The notes beneath the pieces were generated by a model. It did not search any database. It was not told the origin of the DNA and saw nothing but the letters and a program-made list of their open reading frames with translations. From assembly GCA_018105865.1 (NCBI GenBank), contig CM030834.1:4571257-4635256 (forward strand): a DNA stretch of 64,000 nucleotides, read 5' to 3'. Shown here piece after piece: positions 1 through 9,869 of the stretch. The translations under genes were made by a program, and so were the position numbers. The stretch is from Metaphire vulgaris (Eukaryota > Annelida > Clitellata > Crassiclitellata > Megascolecidae). Numbering within the stretch: the stretch's first letter is position 1; each line of letters opens with the position of its first letter.

Positions 1-867
1 GTGTTTGGCACGAAACTTGTTAAACTAGTAAATGTGTAAAACATTAAATTTTGGCTGATAAAAACACGCACTTAAACATCAAAATTAGTTTAGCGCTCTC
101 TTACTATTTTACAAAAAAAAACTTGCTTCACATCTACATAGTAATATCAGGTTAGAGCCTCACATCGGAACGAGTTCTATTGATCTACTGGACAATGCCT
201 GCTAACGCAACGACCACAATATAGGCCTACTGTGCATTTTGCTTTAGCATGCTGCGTAAATGAGAAGCAGCTACTCGAAGTGAACCAACCAGTAGCGTTG
301 AGAGTAATGTGGCAAGCTGAGGCCAATAATTATAATATAATGAGATTCTCAGGCAAAATGACCATTTAAATTAGACGAACAGAGAAAGACGGATTTCTAA
401 ACGCAGAACGGAAATCTATACAGCAATATCAACATTAAAAGAGAGTAATTGAATATTTAAGGCAGAATTTATCTATTGTCATTACTTTGAACCAATTAAT
501 TAAATGGAAAGAAGAATATTGGAAAACAGAAATGACTACAGAATAACAACAGCGTCTGAATACCTATGACCTTATTTAGTTCATTACCTGTGTAATGACC
601 TATTTGACCTCCTGTCATCTGAAATCCTGAAAACTGGCTGTTTATGTCGTCATGTTTACCAGAGAGACGGTGACGATGCTGAGTTTCTGTCACGAGGCAG
701 GTCCAGTTGGGAGTGAGATTGTCTCTGGCTGCCTTCCTTGCTTACAATTAAGAGGCGACCATCTCCTTCGTGCAGTGAATACAACAGGGTCAGATTCGAA
801 TCCGTGTCCGTCTGATTGCACGTCACGAACCCGTTGTTCCGCGGCTCCCTCCCTCCTCCATCCTCCC
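1..867. other. No gene recognised; AT-rich then GC-rich intergenic DNA
   Basis: The first 600 bases are AT-rich with no ORF worth keeping. From about 650 the base composition rises in G+C, and overlapping ORFs appear on both strands (for example 652-945 and 690-1175). None resembles a known protein, and they overlap one another in opposite directions, so I do not call them genes. I see nothing else in this stretch. Confidence 0.6.
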
Positions 868-1087
868 CAGGCCCGTCTTATACCTGTGTGGGGCTCCGGG
901 CACCTGGCGGCCTGCGGGGCCCTAGATGTGAAGATCAAATGTTGACAAGCAAAAAAAGAAAAAGGGTCATCTCCTAAACGTTTTTGGGTGTTGACAATCA
1001 AAAAAAAGTTTGCGCGCGGCGCGGGACCCCTAAGATGCGCGGGGCCCGGGCACTGTGCCCGATTTTTAGCACGTAAAGACGGGCCTG
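868..1087. mobile_element. hAT-like MITE, CAGGCCCGTCTT termini
   Basis: The element starts CAGGCCCGTCTT and ends AAGACGGGCCTG, perfect 12-bp terminal inverted repeats. The flanking octamers ATCCTCCC (860-867) and CTCCTTCC (1088-1095) agree at 6 of 8 positions, so the target duplication is only probable. The interior is very GC-rich and carries the dyad motif TGACAAGC, an A-rich spacer, then GGTCATC (943-971). No coding capacity. The hAT assignment rests on the CAGG ends and 8-bp spacing, and is an inference. Confidence 0.6.
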
Positions 1088-1366
1088 CTCCTTCCTTATC
1101 CCTCCTCCCTCCTCCCTCGTCCCTCGTCCCTTCTCCCTCCTCCCTTCTCCCAGCGCCAGTGCGGCAGAGACGCAACTTTTAATCCGGGGTTCGTTGATCG
1201 AGAGTCTGCTACTTGTGCCGAGTGAGACGAAACAGAGGGACAGTTTCTTCCTGAAATTGAACCGCAACTTACAGCTCTTGTGAGAGGAGAGTCAGGAGAC
1301 CATTGGGAGAAATTATTCAGTCGGCGAACGCAATATCCGATCGCCCACATTTGATTGTTTCGAAGG

Positions 1367-1428
<62 letters not shown>

Positions 1429-2085
1429 GCCAGAGACAGAGAGACAGAGAGACAGAGACAGCCAGGCAGACAGAGAGACAGAGAAGCAGAGAGAGGGGAG
1501 ATGGAGGAGAGGCAGAGAGAGAGGGGAGAAATAGGGGAGAGACAGAGACAGACAGACAGAGACAGAGAGCGACGGCGACACATCGGCTGCCCTGATATGC
1601 GGATCGAACGACGTTCGATTTCGAAGCCAAACGGCGGCGACGAATAAAGCGATCTCCGCCCAACAACATCTCCAAAATCAAAGACTTCGAACAAACGGAC
1701 AATTAATTCAACCGAAAATTATCCGTCCTAGGGAAGTTTTCTAATCCGCAGATTAAGATTCGGTTCCTTTCATCTTGCCTCCTTTCGTTAATCCGTCAAG
1801 CTAAAAGACGGCGAGAATCGCGTGTCTAGCCTTTGCAATTGGAAAATCCCGATCCACTTTGCTTATGCCTTATGATATAATCGAAGTCAACCGAAGCACA
1901 ATTTTCAAATCACTTCTAAACGAATGAAATTTTAGAGATTATACTTGAAATTGGAAGAATGCAGTTAACTGATTTTTATAGCGCCTAGTTGAGCGATTAT
2001 CTATTTGAAAATGGACCAGACGAGAAAAAATATTAACGTAGATCAGACACCTCGGATTTTGAGAGCCTCAGTATAGGCCTACTGG
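1088..2085. other. Unassigned region with purine microsatellite
   Basis: 1088-1160 is a pyrimidine-rich TCCC tract. 1160-1365 is relatively CpG-rich unique-looking sequence, then a (GA)/(GACA) microsatellite, then a second unique CpG-containing stretch to about 1,830. It could be an upstream exon or promoter of an unseen gene, but I find no protein similarity and no convincing splice structure. Confidence 0.4.
1366..1570. repeat. (GA)n / (GACA)n microsatellite
   Basis: A purine-only tract begins with about 13 GA units, continues as eight or more GACA units and decays into GA/GACA mixtures with short interruptions. The Ser-Leu and Arg-Glu repeat ORFs around it are translations of the microsatellite, not genes. 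Confidence 0.95.
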
Positions 2086-2326
2086 CAGTGGCGTAGCCAA
2101 GTGGGGGTTAAACCCCCTGGCTGCCGAAAACAAAAAATATTTTTAACGAGTTTTTATGCATTTTTAATTTTTAACGCGATTTTCTGGGTTAAACTTTCCT
2201 TTGGCTAGACCTGAAAGATTAAAGTAAGAGGCGATAACGTTTTTTGCTTGTCAGCATTTCTCCAAAGTTGGATACGGTCAAAACCAAAAATCAAACCCCC
2301 TTCCGAAAATCCTGGCTACGCCACTG
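2086..2326. mobile_element. hAT-like MITE, CAGTGGCGTAGCCA termini
   Basis: A 241-bp element with termini CAGTGGCGTAGCCA and TGGCTACGCCACTG (nearly perfect inverted repeats), flanked by a perfect 8-bp direct repeat CCTACTGG at 2078-2085 and 2327-2334. The 8-bp duplication and the CAGTG ends are hallmarks of hAT elements. It has no coding capacity and carries one half of the recurrent motif, TTTTTTGCTTGTCA, near 2241-2253. Confidence 0.9.
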
Positions 2327-3140
2327 CCTACTGGTGATCATGTAGCACTGACAGACAGACAGAAAGAGAGAGACAGGCAGACATACAAACAGACAGACAG
2401 TAGATCTGACATTTTAGAACAATGGTAATCCTAGAACAATAGTAGAATTTCACCAGTCCATGCAGTTCATGCTGACGCTGAATCAGACGTAGAACTAAAA
2501 TGGCGGACTTCCCGACGTGGCATATAGACAAGACAGAAAGACACAAACAGAGGCAGTGATAGATAGAGACTCGGTGGATAGAGGGCAGGACATTCAGATA
2601 TATAGGAAATCAAGAGATATTGAGTCGGTCGGTCGGTCAGTAGGTTTATAACTCTAAGAGCAGTCAGTTTTAGAACTCATGAGTGATCAGACATAGAAAT
2701 CGTAACTTAAAATGGCAATAAAATATTTTCGTCCATAGACCTACTCGAGTTCGAGCATTGGGCATTGTGCCATTAATCTAGGTAATAGGCCTATGCCATT
2801 GCTTTTCTCCAGACCCACGTTTTACCTTCGCAGCCAAAGCTGCTACTTATTCACCACCGCCCTCTAGTCGAACTCAGGGGCTCCTGCGGGAGCCGAACCC
2901 GTTCCGTCAGCGTGTCGCTCTAGCGTTTTAGGCTACCAATCTACCATCTTCCCGCCCCTAAAATTCTTAAATTGTAATAATGCAGTGGAATTAAGTTTCA
3001 GAAAATGTTATTCAGAGTTTTGATCTATAATTTGTAATTAATTGTTATCACGTATAATTCACCCATTAGACATAACAAAATTCAGCCAACTGAGTCGTCT
3101 CTTCATAACCAATAGGGATACACAATGGTCTTTTGGTAAC
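2327..3140. other. Intergenic DNA with GACA repeats and a SINE-like head
   Basis: 2342-2400 is a degraded GACA repeat. 2400-2800 has no recognisable feature. A probable tRNA-derived SINE head lies on the minus strand at about 2840-2955 (separate entry). Nothing else is recognised. Confidence 0.5.
2840..2955 (-). mobile_element. Possible tRNA-derived SINE head
   Basis: Read on the minus strand, the segment has a GGTAGCCTAAAACGCTAGAG block resembling a pol III A box. About 30 bases later comes GGGTTCGGCTCCC, a good B-box match, followed by a complementary GGAGCC arm. This is what a tRNA-derived SINE head looks like. It is not a functional tRNA because no full cloverleaf can be drawn. The 3' boundary is not visible, so the extent is approximate. 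Confidence 0.4.
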
Positions 3141-3183
3141 ACGTCTGTTGGGTTTAGAGAGCCCCATTCAGCAAACGCCTACA

Positions 3184-4140
3184 GATAAAGTTTAAATTGT
3201 CTTCGGTTTATAAGATCTCAGGCTCTCTCGCAAATGCCAGGCGTCGACTCCGTTAGCTATATTCCACCTATAAGAAAATTTTCTTTCCTCTTTTCTCCGT
3301 GAATTTTCCTCTTTAAATTTATTGCTTGTAAAATTGTTTGATCAGAAATTAATTATGAAATAAAGACTGATGTCCTGAAAGTAAGATTTATCGTCACACA
3401 ACCTGTCGCACCGCCTTACGCTCAGTGCCTCAACCAACGACCGCCCTACGCTCAAGACCGACCTATAGTGCCTCCACTGGGTGCTCCGTGTGCTCTAACC
3501 TCTACGCGCTTAGCCTCAGGGTCCTTCCTAACTGTGGAGAACGACTAAAGCGCTCGATTAGGATCGAATCGTCTTTACGATGTCTTCCACACGCCGCCTA
3601 CAACTCCAGATGCGGCCAACCGGCTATTTATACTGTTTCGCTTAATCCTGCTAGCTCAGACTGATCATCGAACTGATGGCGAAAACAATCGTCTTACTGC
3701 CTGTCTTTTCCTTTAACATTACAAACGCTGTCTTGACTACCTGGCGGGCGGCTATCTGTCAAAGGCCCGGGGCATCTTTTAATGGCTCACTTGCGGCCCC
3801 TAAAGTTTCAATTATCTAAATTCGCGGGTCTGACGAGCAAAAATAAAGTTTAAATTGTCTTCCTTTATAAATTTCCAAGAAATGAGGCAAAAAAAAAAGA
3901 AAGTTTTCAGCACGTTTAAATTTATTGGTTAAAATTGTTTGATCAGAAATTAATTAACCCTAAAGACTGAACCCTGAAAGTAAGATTTATCGACCCTAAA
4001 CTTTGGCCAAGGACTGATCTGTGTGTGTGGGGTAAGTGGAGAACGGCTGCGCTCGATTAGGATCGAATCGTCTTTACGATGTCAATTAATTACAACTCAC
4101 AGATGCGGCCAAAGGCTGTCCCCTGAGAAGTGAGAACGTT
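3184..4140. repeat. Diverged direct duplication of about 0.4 kb, class unknown
   Basis: Two copies of the same sequence lie in tandem, roughly 3184-3640 and 3842-4120. Shared landmarks in the same order are AAAGTTTAAATTGTCTTC, TTGTTTGATCAGAAATTAATT, GAAAGTAAGATTTATCG, GATTAGGATCGAATCGTCTT and AGATGCGGCCAA. The second copy is shorter and full of substitutions, often towards CCCTAAA or AATTAA. It could be a pair of decayed LTRs or a segmental duplicate. No coding region or clear LTR boundary is visible. Confidence 0.6.
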
Positions 4141-4424
4141 ACGTTTTATGGTCAAAATGGCTGTCTTTGAATCGAATTTTCTTAGATTTAAAATTCTCGA
4201 GTTTCCAGAAATGCACTTTAACCGCTTGAGATTATACCACAGATAATAATTAATTGAAGGCCAGATGCTGCACCTGCAGTGAACACATTGGTCAGTTGGA
4301 TGATTGAAATGGCAAAAACGGGAAGGATTAAAATTATCTTCAGACAGGAATTTTCTCTTTGGTTTTAAGCTCAGCCGTTAATTTCACTTCTTGGCAGAAA
4401 TTGAAAGACGAACCATTTTAATTA

Positions 4425-5074
4425 GGGGCTATCCATTAATTACGTCAACAATTTTTGGGCAATTTTTGACCCTCCTTTCAGTGACGGGTCCTCCTAAAAA
4501 GTGTAAAAGGTTATTATTTTGTGGTGATGACCTTTTCCCCTTTTTTGTTCATCAAGTGTCATAATGTGGTGGTGATTACCTTTTTTGCTTGTCATGGTTT
4601 TTCCGTTGTAATAATAATCTTTATGCGTGACAAGCACAGCATCAAACTAGTGCACAAACAAGGAAGGCCTAACACAAATGAACTGCACTAATTACTAAAT
4701 AAACTAAAATAATAATAAACCAATAAACTAAACACACACTTTACACAGTACAGCCACTATCACTGCCCATCCCGCCAGCCTCTGCCCTCAGACAAATTCT
4801 AGCAATGCACTCGGCAAAGTACAGCGGCTTCTTCGCATATTTATTGACAAAGGACGCATGTCGCTTTTTACAGCAACATGCATACTTTCCAACCCCGTCA
4901 AAACTCCGATAATAACTAGTAATAAATAGTATTCCATGAAATTTCCTATTTTTATCATTTGTAAAAAATGAAATTGTTGACGTCAACTTCTCTTGACCGT
5001 TCACCTGTCAACAACTGTCAGACTTTTTCAAAACCGTCTCCTCCTATTTTGCTGACTTAATTTGCTGACAGCCC
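4425..5074. mobile_element. MITE with 3-bp TSD, GGGGCTRTCCATTAATTA terminus
   Basis: The left end reads GGGGCTATCCATTAATTACG. The right end is a degenerate inverted copy ending GGCTGACAGCCC-like, and both sides carry the 3-bp direct repeat TTA (4422-4424 and 5075-5077). The interior shares blocks with the elements at 6920-7320 and 13582-15305, such as TATTCCATGAAATTTCC and TTGTTGACGTCAACTTCTC. A 3-bp TWA-like duplication with G-rich ends fits PIF/Harbinger, but I did not see a transposase. It contains the recurrent motif near 4572-4594. Confidence 0.7.
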
Positions 5075-5249
5075 TTATCTGCAGTATTATTAGAAACACC
5101 GAAGCGGACCAATGAGGGCCAGAGTAGTGGAGGATAAATGGGCTGACAGACCCACGCAGGCACACAGACACGCAGATCCATAGACAAACAGACATGGCGA
5201 TTCAGCGAATGGCAAAAGACAGACGCACAGCAGCTGCCATGTATTAAAT

Positions 5250-5253
<4 letters not shown>

Positions 5254-5307
<54 letters not shown>
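5254..5307. repeat. (GA)n microsatellite
   Basis: About 27 uninterrupted GA units. The Leu-Ser repeat ORFs on the minus strand here are artefacts of this tract. Confidence 0.97.
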
Positions 5308-5308
<1 letters not shown>

Positions 5309-5410
5309 CTGACAATCGGCGGATTTGTTTCCGTTGAAGATATTGACTCCGTCGTCTGCAGCAGTCGACGAACGGTCACTTGAGGCAGCTGACAATCTTC
5401 CCTAAATGTT

Positions 5411-5505
5411 TATCTCTGTCTGTCTGTCTTCTGTCTTACTCTACCTGTCTTTCTCTCTTTCCCCTTCTGTCTGTCTGTCTCTGTCTGTCTCTGTCTGTCT
5501 GTCTT

Positions 5506-5547
<42 letters not shown>
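5411..5547. repeat. (TCTG)n/(TC)n microsatellite
   Basis: Tandem TCTG and TCTC units with a few interruptions, ending in a pure TC run. ORFs reading Cys-Leu-Ser through it in two frames are artefacts. Confidence 0.95.
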
Positions 5548-6134
5548 GTTTTCATGCTAGTAAAAAGAATTTTAATAATAAAGGAGCATCCTGTTGCGCC
5601 GTTACCTTATCTCATTTGGACACTAATGTCGGGGGTTTTATTCCCCTCTGCTCCAATTATTTATTTCCAGTTTCAGTTTCACCGCATCGTAGATTGTTTG
5701 CGTTTAATTCCGACGGCGGTTCCCAGCCCCTTCCCCTGGCGCCCCTTTTCCGCCGTTCACAGCACCTTCCATTCTGGTTCTCCTCGACGAGTATTACATC
5801 CTCCTCCTCCTTCTCCTCTTCCTCCTCGTCCTCGTCCTCCTCCTCCTCCTAATCAAATTGTCGCAGTAACGACTGGCGCTTGCAATTGAATCAGCGCAGA
5901 ACGAAGAAGGAGATTAGAAATCCCTGTCGCTTCTTTTCGTCTGTTCTAACGACGACATTGGCGGCGGGCGGCGGCGGAGGAGGAGGAGGAGGAGGGAGGA
6001 GGCCGAGGCCGTTATCCAGTGGCGTCATTTCACACTTTTCTTGCAGGGAGAAATTTTTAAAATTTTCTTTTCGAATTTTTTATTTTTGGAAAATTTTTTG
6101 ACTGAGTTAGTTTGAGTTTCAAAAAAAAAAACGA

Positions 6135-6136
<2 letters not shown>

Positions 6137-6173
<37 letters not shown>
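6137..6173. repeat. Poly(T) run
   Basis: An uninterrupted run of 37 T. It could be the reverse-complemented poly(A) tail of a retroposed sequence, but no LINE or SINE body is recognisable beside it. Confidence 0.9.
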
Positions 6174-6174
<1 letters not shown>

Positions 6175-6919
6175 AGTCAGCCCTTCTTAGGTTATTAATA
6201 CATTACAAATTATTATTTTCATTTCCTTGGGGGCCGGCCCTTTTTTGGTGTTGCACATATTAATACATTATCAATTAATATTTTCATTTCCGTTATCACG
6301 CTGCGGCTCCTGACGCCTCTCCGTTATCACTGCGGCTCCTTCCCTCGCCCGTCGTCGTCCTTAAGTCCCGACGGATCGACTCCTCCGTCGGTCGACTGAG
6401 AGTGTGAGGGAGGAAAGGATGGAAAGACGGAGGAACGGGAGAAGTTGTGAATGGTAACGGAGAGACAAGAGGAGCGGAGGAAGACGGTTGACGATTATCA
6501 ACAGCGCGAAGGTAATGCTTAGAGATCAACAGACGCTCAGACATATTCATCGTCAAGCGGTTCAGGACTCGACGGACGAACCTCCCTCCATCCCTCAAAC
6601 GGCAGATCCACTCCACGAAGGAAGATGGAAACGACGAATGTCTTCAAGCAACGCATTCGACTAAAACAACAACAACAGAAGCAGAAATCTATTATTGTGT
6701 TGCCATCGAGTCTTTTCCTAATCGTCTGAATGTCTGTCTATGTGTCCGCATCTCACTGTATATGAAAATATATGTGTGCATGTAAGCAATTTATGCCAGT
6801 ATTATTGCTGTTTATTTCATTTCACAGTCGTTTTGCATAGTGTGACTTGATTGTTGATTCCCCTTTTGGTGGGTAAGACACATTCCATTATCTCGTTCAG
6901 ATAAACGTCGGTAACGTTT

Positions 6920-7320
6920 GGGACTGTCCATTAATTATGTCAACAATTTTTTGCAATTTTGACCCACCTTGTCAACAACTGTCAACTTTCAGTTACCCCC
7001 TATAATTACGTCAAAAACTTTTGACCCCCTCCAAGATCAATGACAGGTCCCAATAACAAGGTTATTATTTTTTACGGTGATGACCATTTTTGCCTGTTTT
7101 GCTCATCGAATGTCAAAATGTGGTGGTGATGACCTTTTTTGCCATGCTTTTTTCCATTGTAATAAGTAGTATTCCATGAAATTTCCTATTTTTGATTATT
7201 TGTGAAAAGTGAAATTGTTGACGTCAACTTCTCTTGAACCTCCATCCCCCTGTCAACAAGTGTCAAACTTTTTAAAAAACCCTCCTTCCTAAATTGTTGA
7301 CGTTATTAATGGACAGCCCC
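6920..7320. mobile_element. MITE with 3-bp TSD, GGGACTGTCCATTAATTATG terminus
   Basis: Termini are GGGACTGTCCATTAAT and ATTAATGGACAGCCCC, flanked by TTT on both sides (6917-6919 and 7321-7323). The interior is homologous to the 4425-5074 element (shared TTGACGTCAACTTCTCTTGA block), so these are two insertions of one family. A GGTGATGACCTTTTTTGCC copy of the recurrent motif lies at about 7125-7145. Non-autonomous; PIF/Harbinger-like by TSD length and ends. Confidence 0.8.
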
Positions 7321-8692
7321 TTTTTTATTCGACGTCTTTAACGCTTTTTATTTCTTTAACGGGTTTAATCCTTTTTCAACGTTTTTACAACTATGGTTTA
7401 AACTTTATATTATTTGATGAGATTTTTGTAACTGCAAACATTTTCAACTAGTTTTTCCATAATTCAGAATAAAATACTGGCTGAAATTCATATTAATGTA
7501 CAACTGTACATATGTGAGCTGAGATCCATAGGCCTTCTAATCCTTCTTTGATTTATTGATGTTCATACAGGGAAAAAATCTGTTCACAAATGTAAGTTGA
7601 TGTAAATAAAACTAACATTTTCCTGGCAGTGTTTTATATTCGTAAACTTATCATTTTAGTGGCAATAGTTATTTTTCATGGATTTAAAAATCTGAAGAAT
7701 AGCATAAAAGATCCCCGCTGGCCGCATGCGGACCGCGGGCCTCAACTTGCCCGCCTCTGGCGTAGGCACTCTCTTATTCGTATTTCGGAGGTTCTCCACA
7801 GCTTAAACGGTCAACTAGGAACAAACCGTGCCTCAAAGCTAAACACTTTCACACTATTTCCCGACATCGTGTTTAATAATGATTTAGGAATGCACAGTTT
7901 ATTTATTATTTATTTATTTAAGTGAAGTTACACAGGCCCGTACGAAGTGGGGGTGCAGCTGCACCCCTGGAGGCCGGTAGGAATCTGCGCTCCCTGCACC
8001 CTCTGGAAAAAAGAGAGTAAATTCCGTGCGTGAAGACCTTTTTTGCTCGTCAGGTTTTTTAAAGATGCGAAATATTTTTTCTTAAGAAATTCTGAAAATC
8101 TGCACCCAATGCTGAAAATTCGTTCCGACGTGCCTGGTGAAGTACTGTATTTGTGTCTTCAATGCTTTATTTTCTTGCTTTCATATGCCCTATATAGGCA
8201 CAGTGCAACCTATATATTGGATACAACAGTCCTATTCATACAGCGCAGTTGAAATCCGGCCATTTTTTGTAAATTCGGCTCCGACGACATTCTGCATGCC
8301 AGAGATTTTGCCTGATTTGTGATGTCCGTGTATGTAAATTTTCTATGCAATTTCTCTCACCAAATACGAGAGAAACCTGCAGCATAGTGACAAACCTTCC
8401 AATGACAAAGGCAACAGCACTACCGCAGTACCGCTCACTGTAGGCAGGCTACTAGTCAGGTCTCACTTTAGACTTAATGGAGGTCCGGTGAAGTGCAAAT
8501 GTGCAGGAGACATTAACACTGACTGATCACGCAAAAACCTTCTACCACAAAATGCTGAGATGTTGATTCTTCAAAAATATAACTAATTCCTTTTTGCTCT
8601 CAGGCTTGACTACGGAACACGTAATGCATATTTCCTGTGCCAACAGTAAATGGGAAAATGCAGTGTTCTAGTGATGGCTTAGTGAGTCTTAG
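7321..8692. other. No gene; AT-rich DNA with one MITE-like fragment
   Basis: 7321-7930 is AT-rich with no recognisable product. At 7935 a CAGGCCCGTACGAAGTGGGG block resembles the left end of the CAGGCCCG-type MITE seen at 868. The motif GAAGACCTTTTTTGCTCGTCA follows at 8032-8052. I could not find its right end. 8053-8692 holds nothing I can name. Confidence 0.45.
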
Positions 8693-8949
8693 CAGGGATG
8701 TCATTTGGGGGAGCTTTGCTCCTGATTTTTAGGAGAAAAATGTTCGCGAATTTTTGTGTTTTAAAATTCATTGTGTTCTCAATTGTTTTTATTTTTTTAC
8801 AATCACTGATATGTATTATGTAGTATCATATGTAGCATGTACTATGGACAAAACCAATTTGCATACTGCATAGGTATTTTTTTAAAATACTGCCTGCCTT
8901 GCAGTCGAAAGTCTTGTCCTCCCTGGAAAACAATGAAATGACGGCCCTG
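8693..8949. mobile_element. hAT-like MITE, CAGGGATGTCATTT termini
   Basis: A 257-bp element with ends CAGGGATGTCATTT and AAATGACGGCCCTG, and a perfect 8-bp target duplication AGTCTTAG (8685-8692 and 8950-8957). AT-rich interior, no ORF. Its ends resemble the CAGTGGCGTCATTT-type ends near 6018 and 16,500, so these may be related subfamilies. Confidence 0.88.
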
Positions 8950-9016
8950 AGTCTTAGTCAGACGTTATTTGATTTTCATAAGTTCAAATTTCAATTCTTA
9001 CAAATAAATTATAGGC

Positions 9017-9072
<56 letters not shown>

Positions 9073-9466
9073 TCAGAAACAGTTTACTAACTGATTGATT
9101 GATTAGTTTATACTCTGCAGTGATATCTTCGACTAATACTCAGTTAAATACGTCAGGAATTGTCCAAAAAGAGAAAGATGTTCTTTTCGATTGCCTACAG
9201 AATAAACAGCCGAAGTAGGTTTGAGGACAAGAAAGTTTGATGGAGTACTCGAGTGTATTGCATCTAAGGTTCTTTTACTAGGAGTCAATAAACGCGCTGT
9301 TCTCTATTTCTACTTCCGGTAGAAGTCATTTCCCGATCTCTCAACGAAAATTGATTTCCTCGGATGAAAACCTCTTTGCACGCTCATCTATGAAATGTAT
9401 GAGTAGCCGCACAGATATATCATGTAGGCCTACAGCTAATAACAAAGATCCACAGAGCAATACAAC

Positions 9467-9509
<43 letters not shown>
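8950..9509. other. Intergenic; two (TA)n tracts
   Basis: A (TA)n microsatellite occupies 9022-9068, and a second one (9470-9509) forms the 5' boundary of the retrotransposon that follows. Between them is low-complexity unique sequence with no product recognised. Confidence 0.6.
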
Positions 9510-9512
<3 letters not shown>

Positions 9513-9869
9513 TGTGTGCTCGAGGCTCTCGTTCCGGTATGACGTTCGTAACTCTCGTGGCGTGTTTACCGTAATTTTCTGAACACCGAAGAGGTGTCTC
9601 TTTCTCGTTTTTGGCAGTTCGATTCGGGCTGTTTTGGAGTCTCCGTTTTTACTCTTCCTAGAGGATATTTTGGTCGGATTCTCTTGGTTTTAGCGTTTTT
9701 AGCGTTTTTAGTTTGCACGCTTCAGGTATATAGGTTTTGCTTTTCCGCCATTGCACCCCCTCCATCTTTATTCATATTCCCGCTCTCACCTTCGATAGCA
9801 CTCCTCCCACACCGCATTTAGAAGCCGCTAATTTATTAATGTCATGCACGGGCTCGTCGGCACACTTCA

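Larger units (their letters stand above)
5075..6919. other. Microsatellite-rich, CpG-containing region without a supported gene
   Basis: The stretch holds (GA)n at 5254-5307, (TCTG)n at 5411-5547, a TCC repeat at about 5795-5850, GGC/GGA repeats at 5958-6005, and a T-run at 6137-6173. The 6018-6060 segment (CAGTGGCGTCATTTCAC) looks like the left end of a hAT-like MITE related to one at about 16,500. 6290-6660 is G+C-rich with a 106-codon minus-strand ORF (6616 to 6296) that matches nothing I know. It is left uncalled. Confidence 0.5.

Noticed and set aside
690..1175. 161-codon minus-strand ORF and overlapping + strand ORF
   Set aside because: Overlapping opposite-strand ORFs in a G+C-rich MITE and its flank, with no recognisable similarity.
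1096..1702. Leu-Ser and Cys-Leu-Ser repeat ORFs, and similar ones at 5044-5550, 15502-15699, 47935-48171 and 58630-58938
   Set aside because: All are translations of GA, GACA or GT microsatellites, open by base composition alone.
6296..6616. 106-codon minus-strand ORF in a CpG-containing region
   Set aside because: Low-complexity Ser/Pro/Arg composition, no homology recognised, no splice context.
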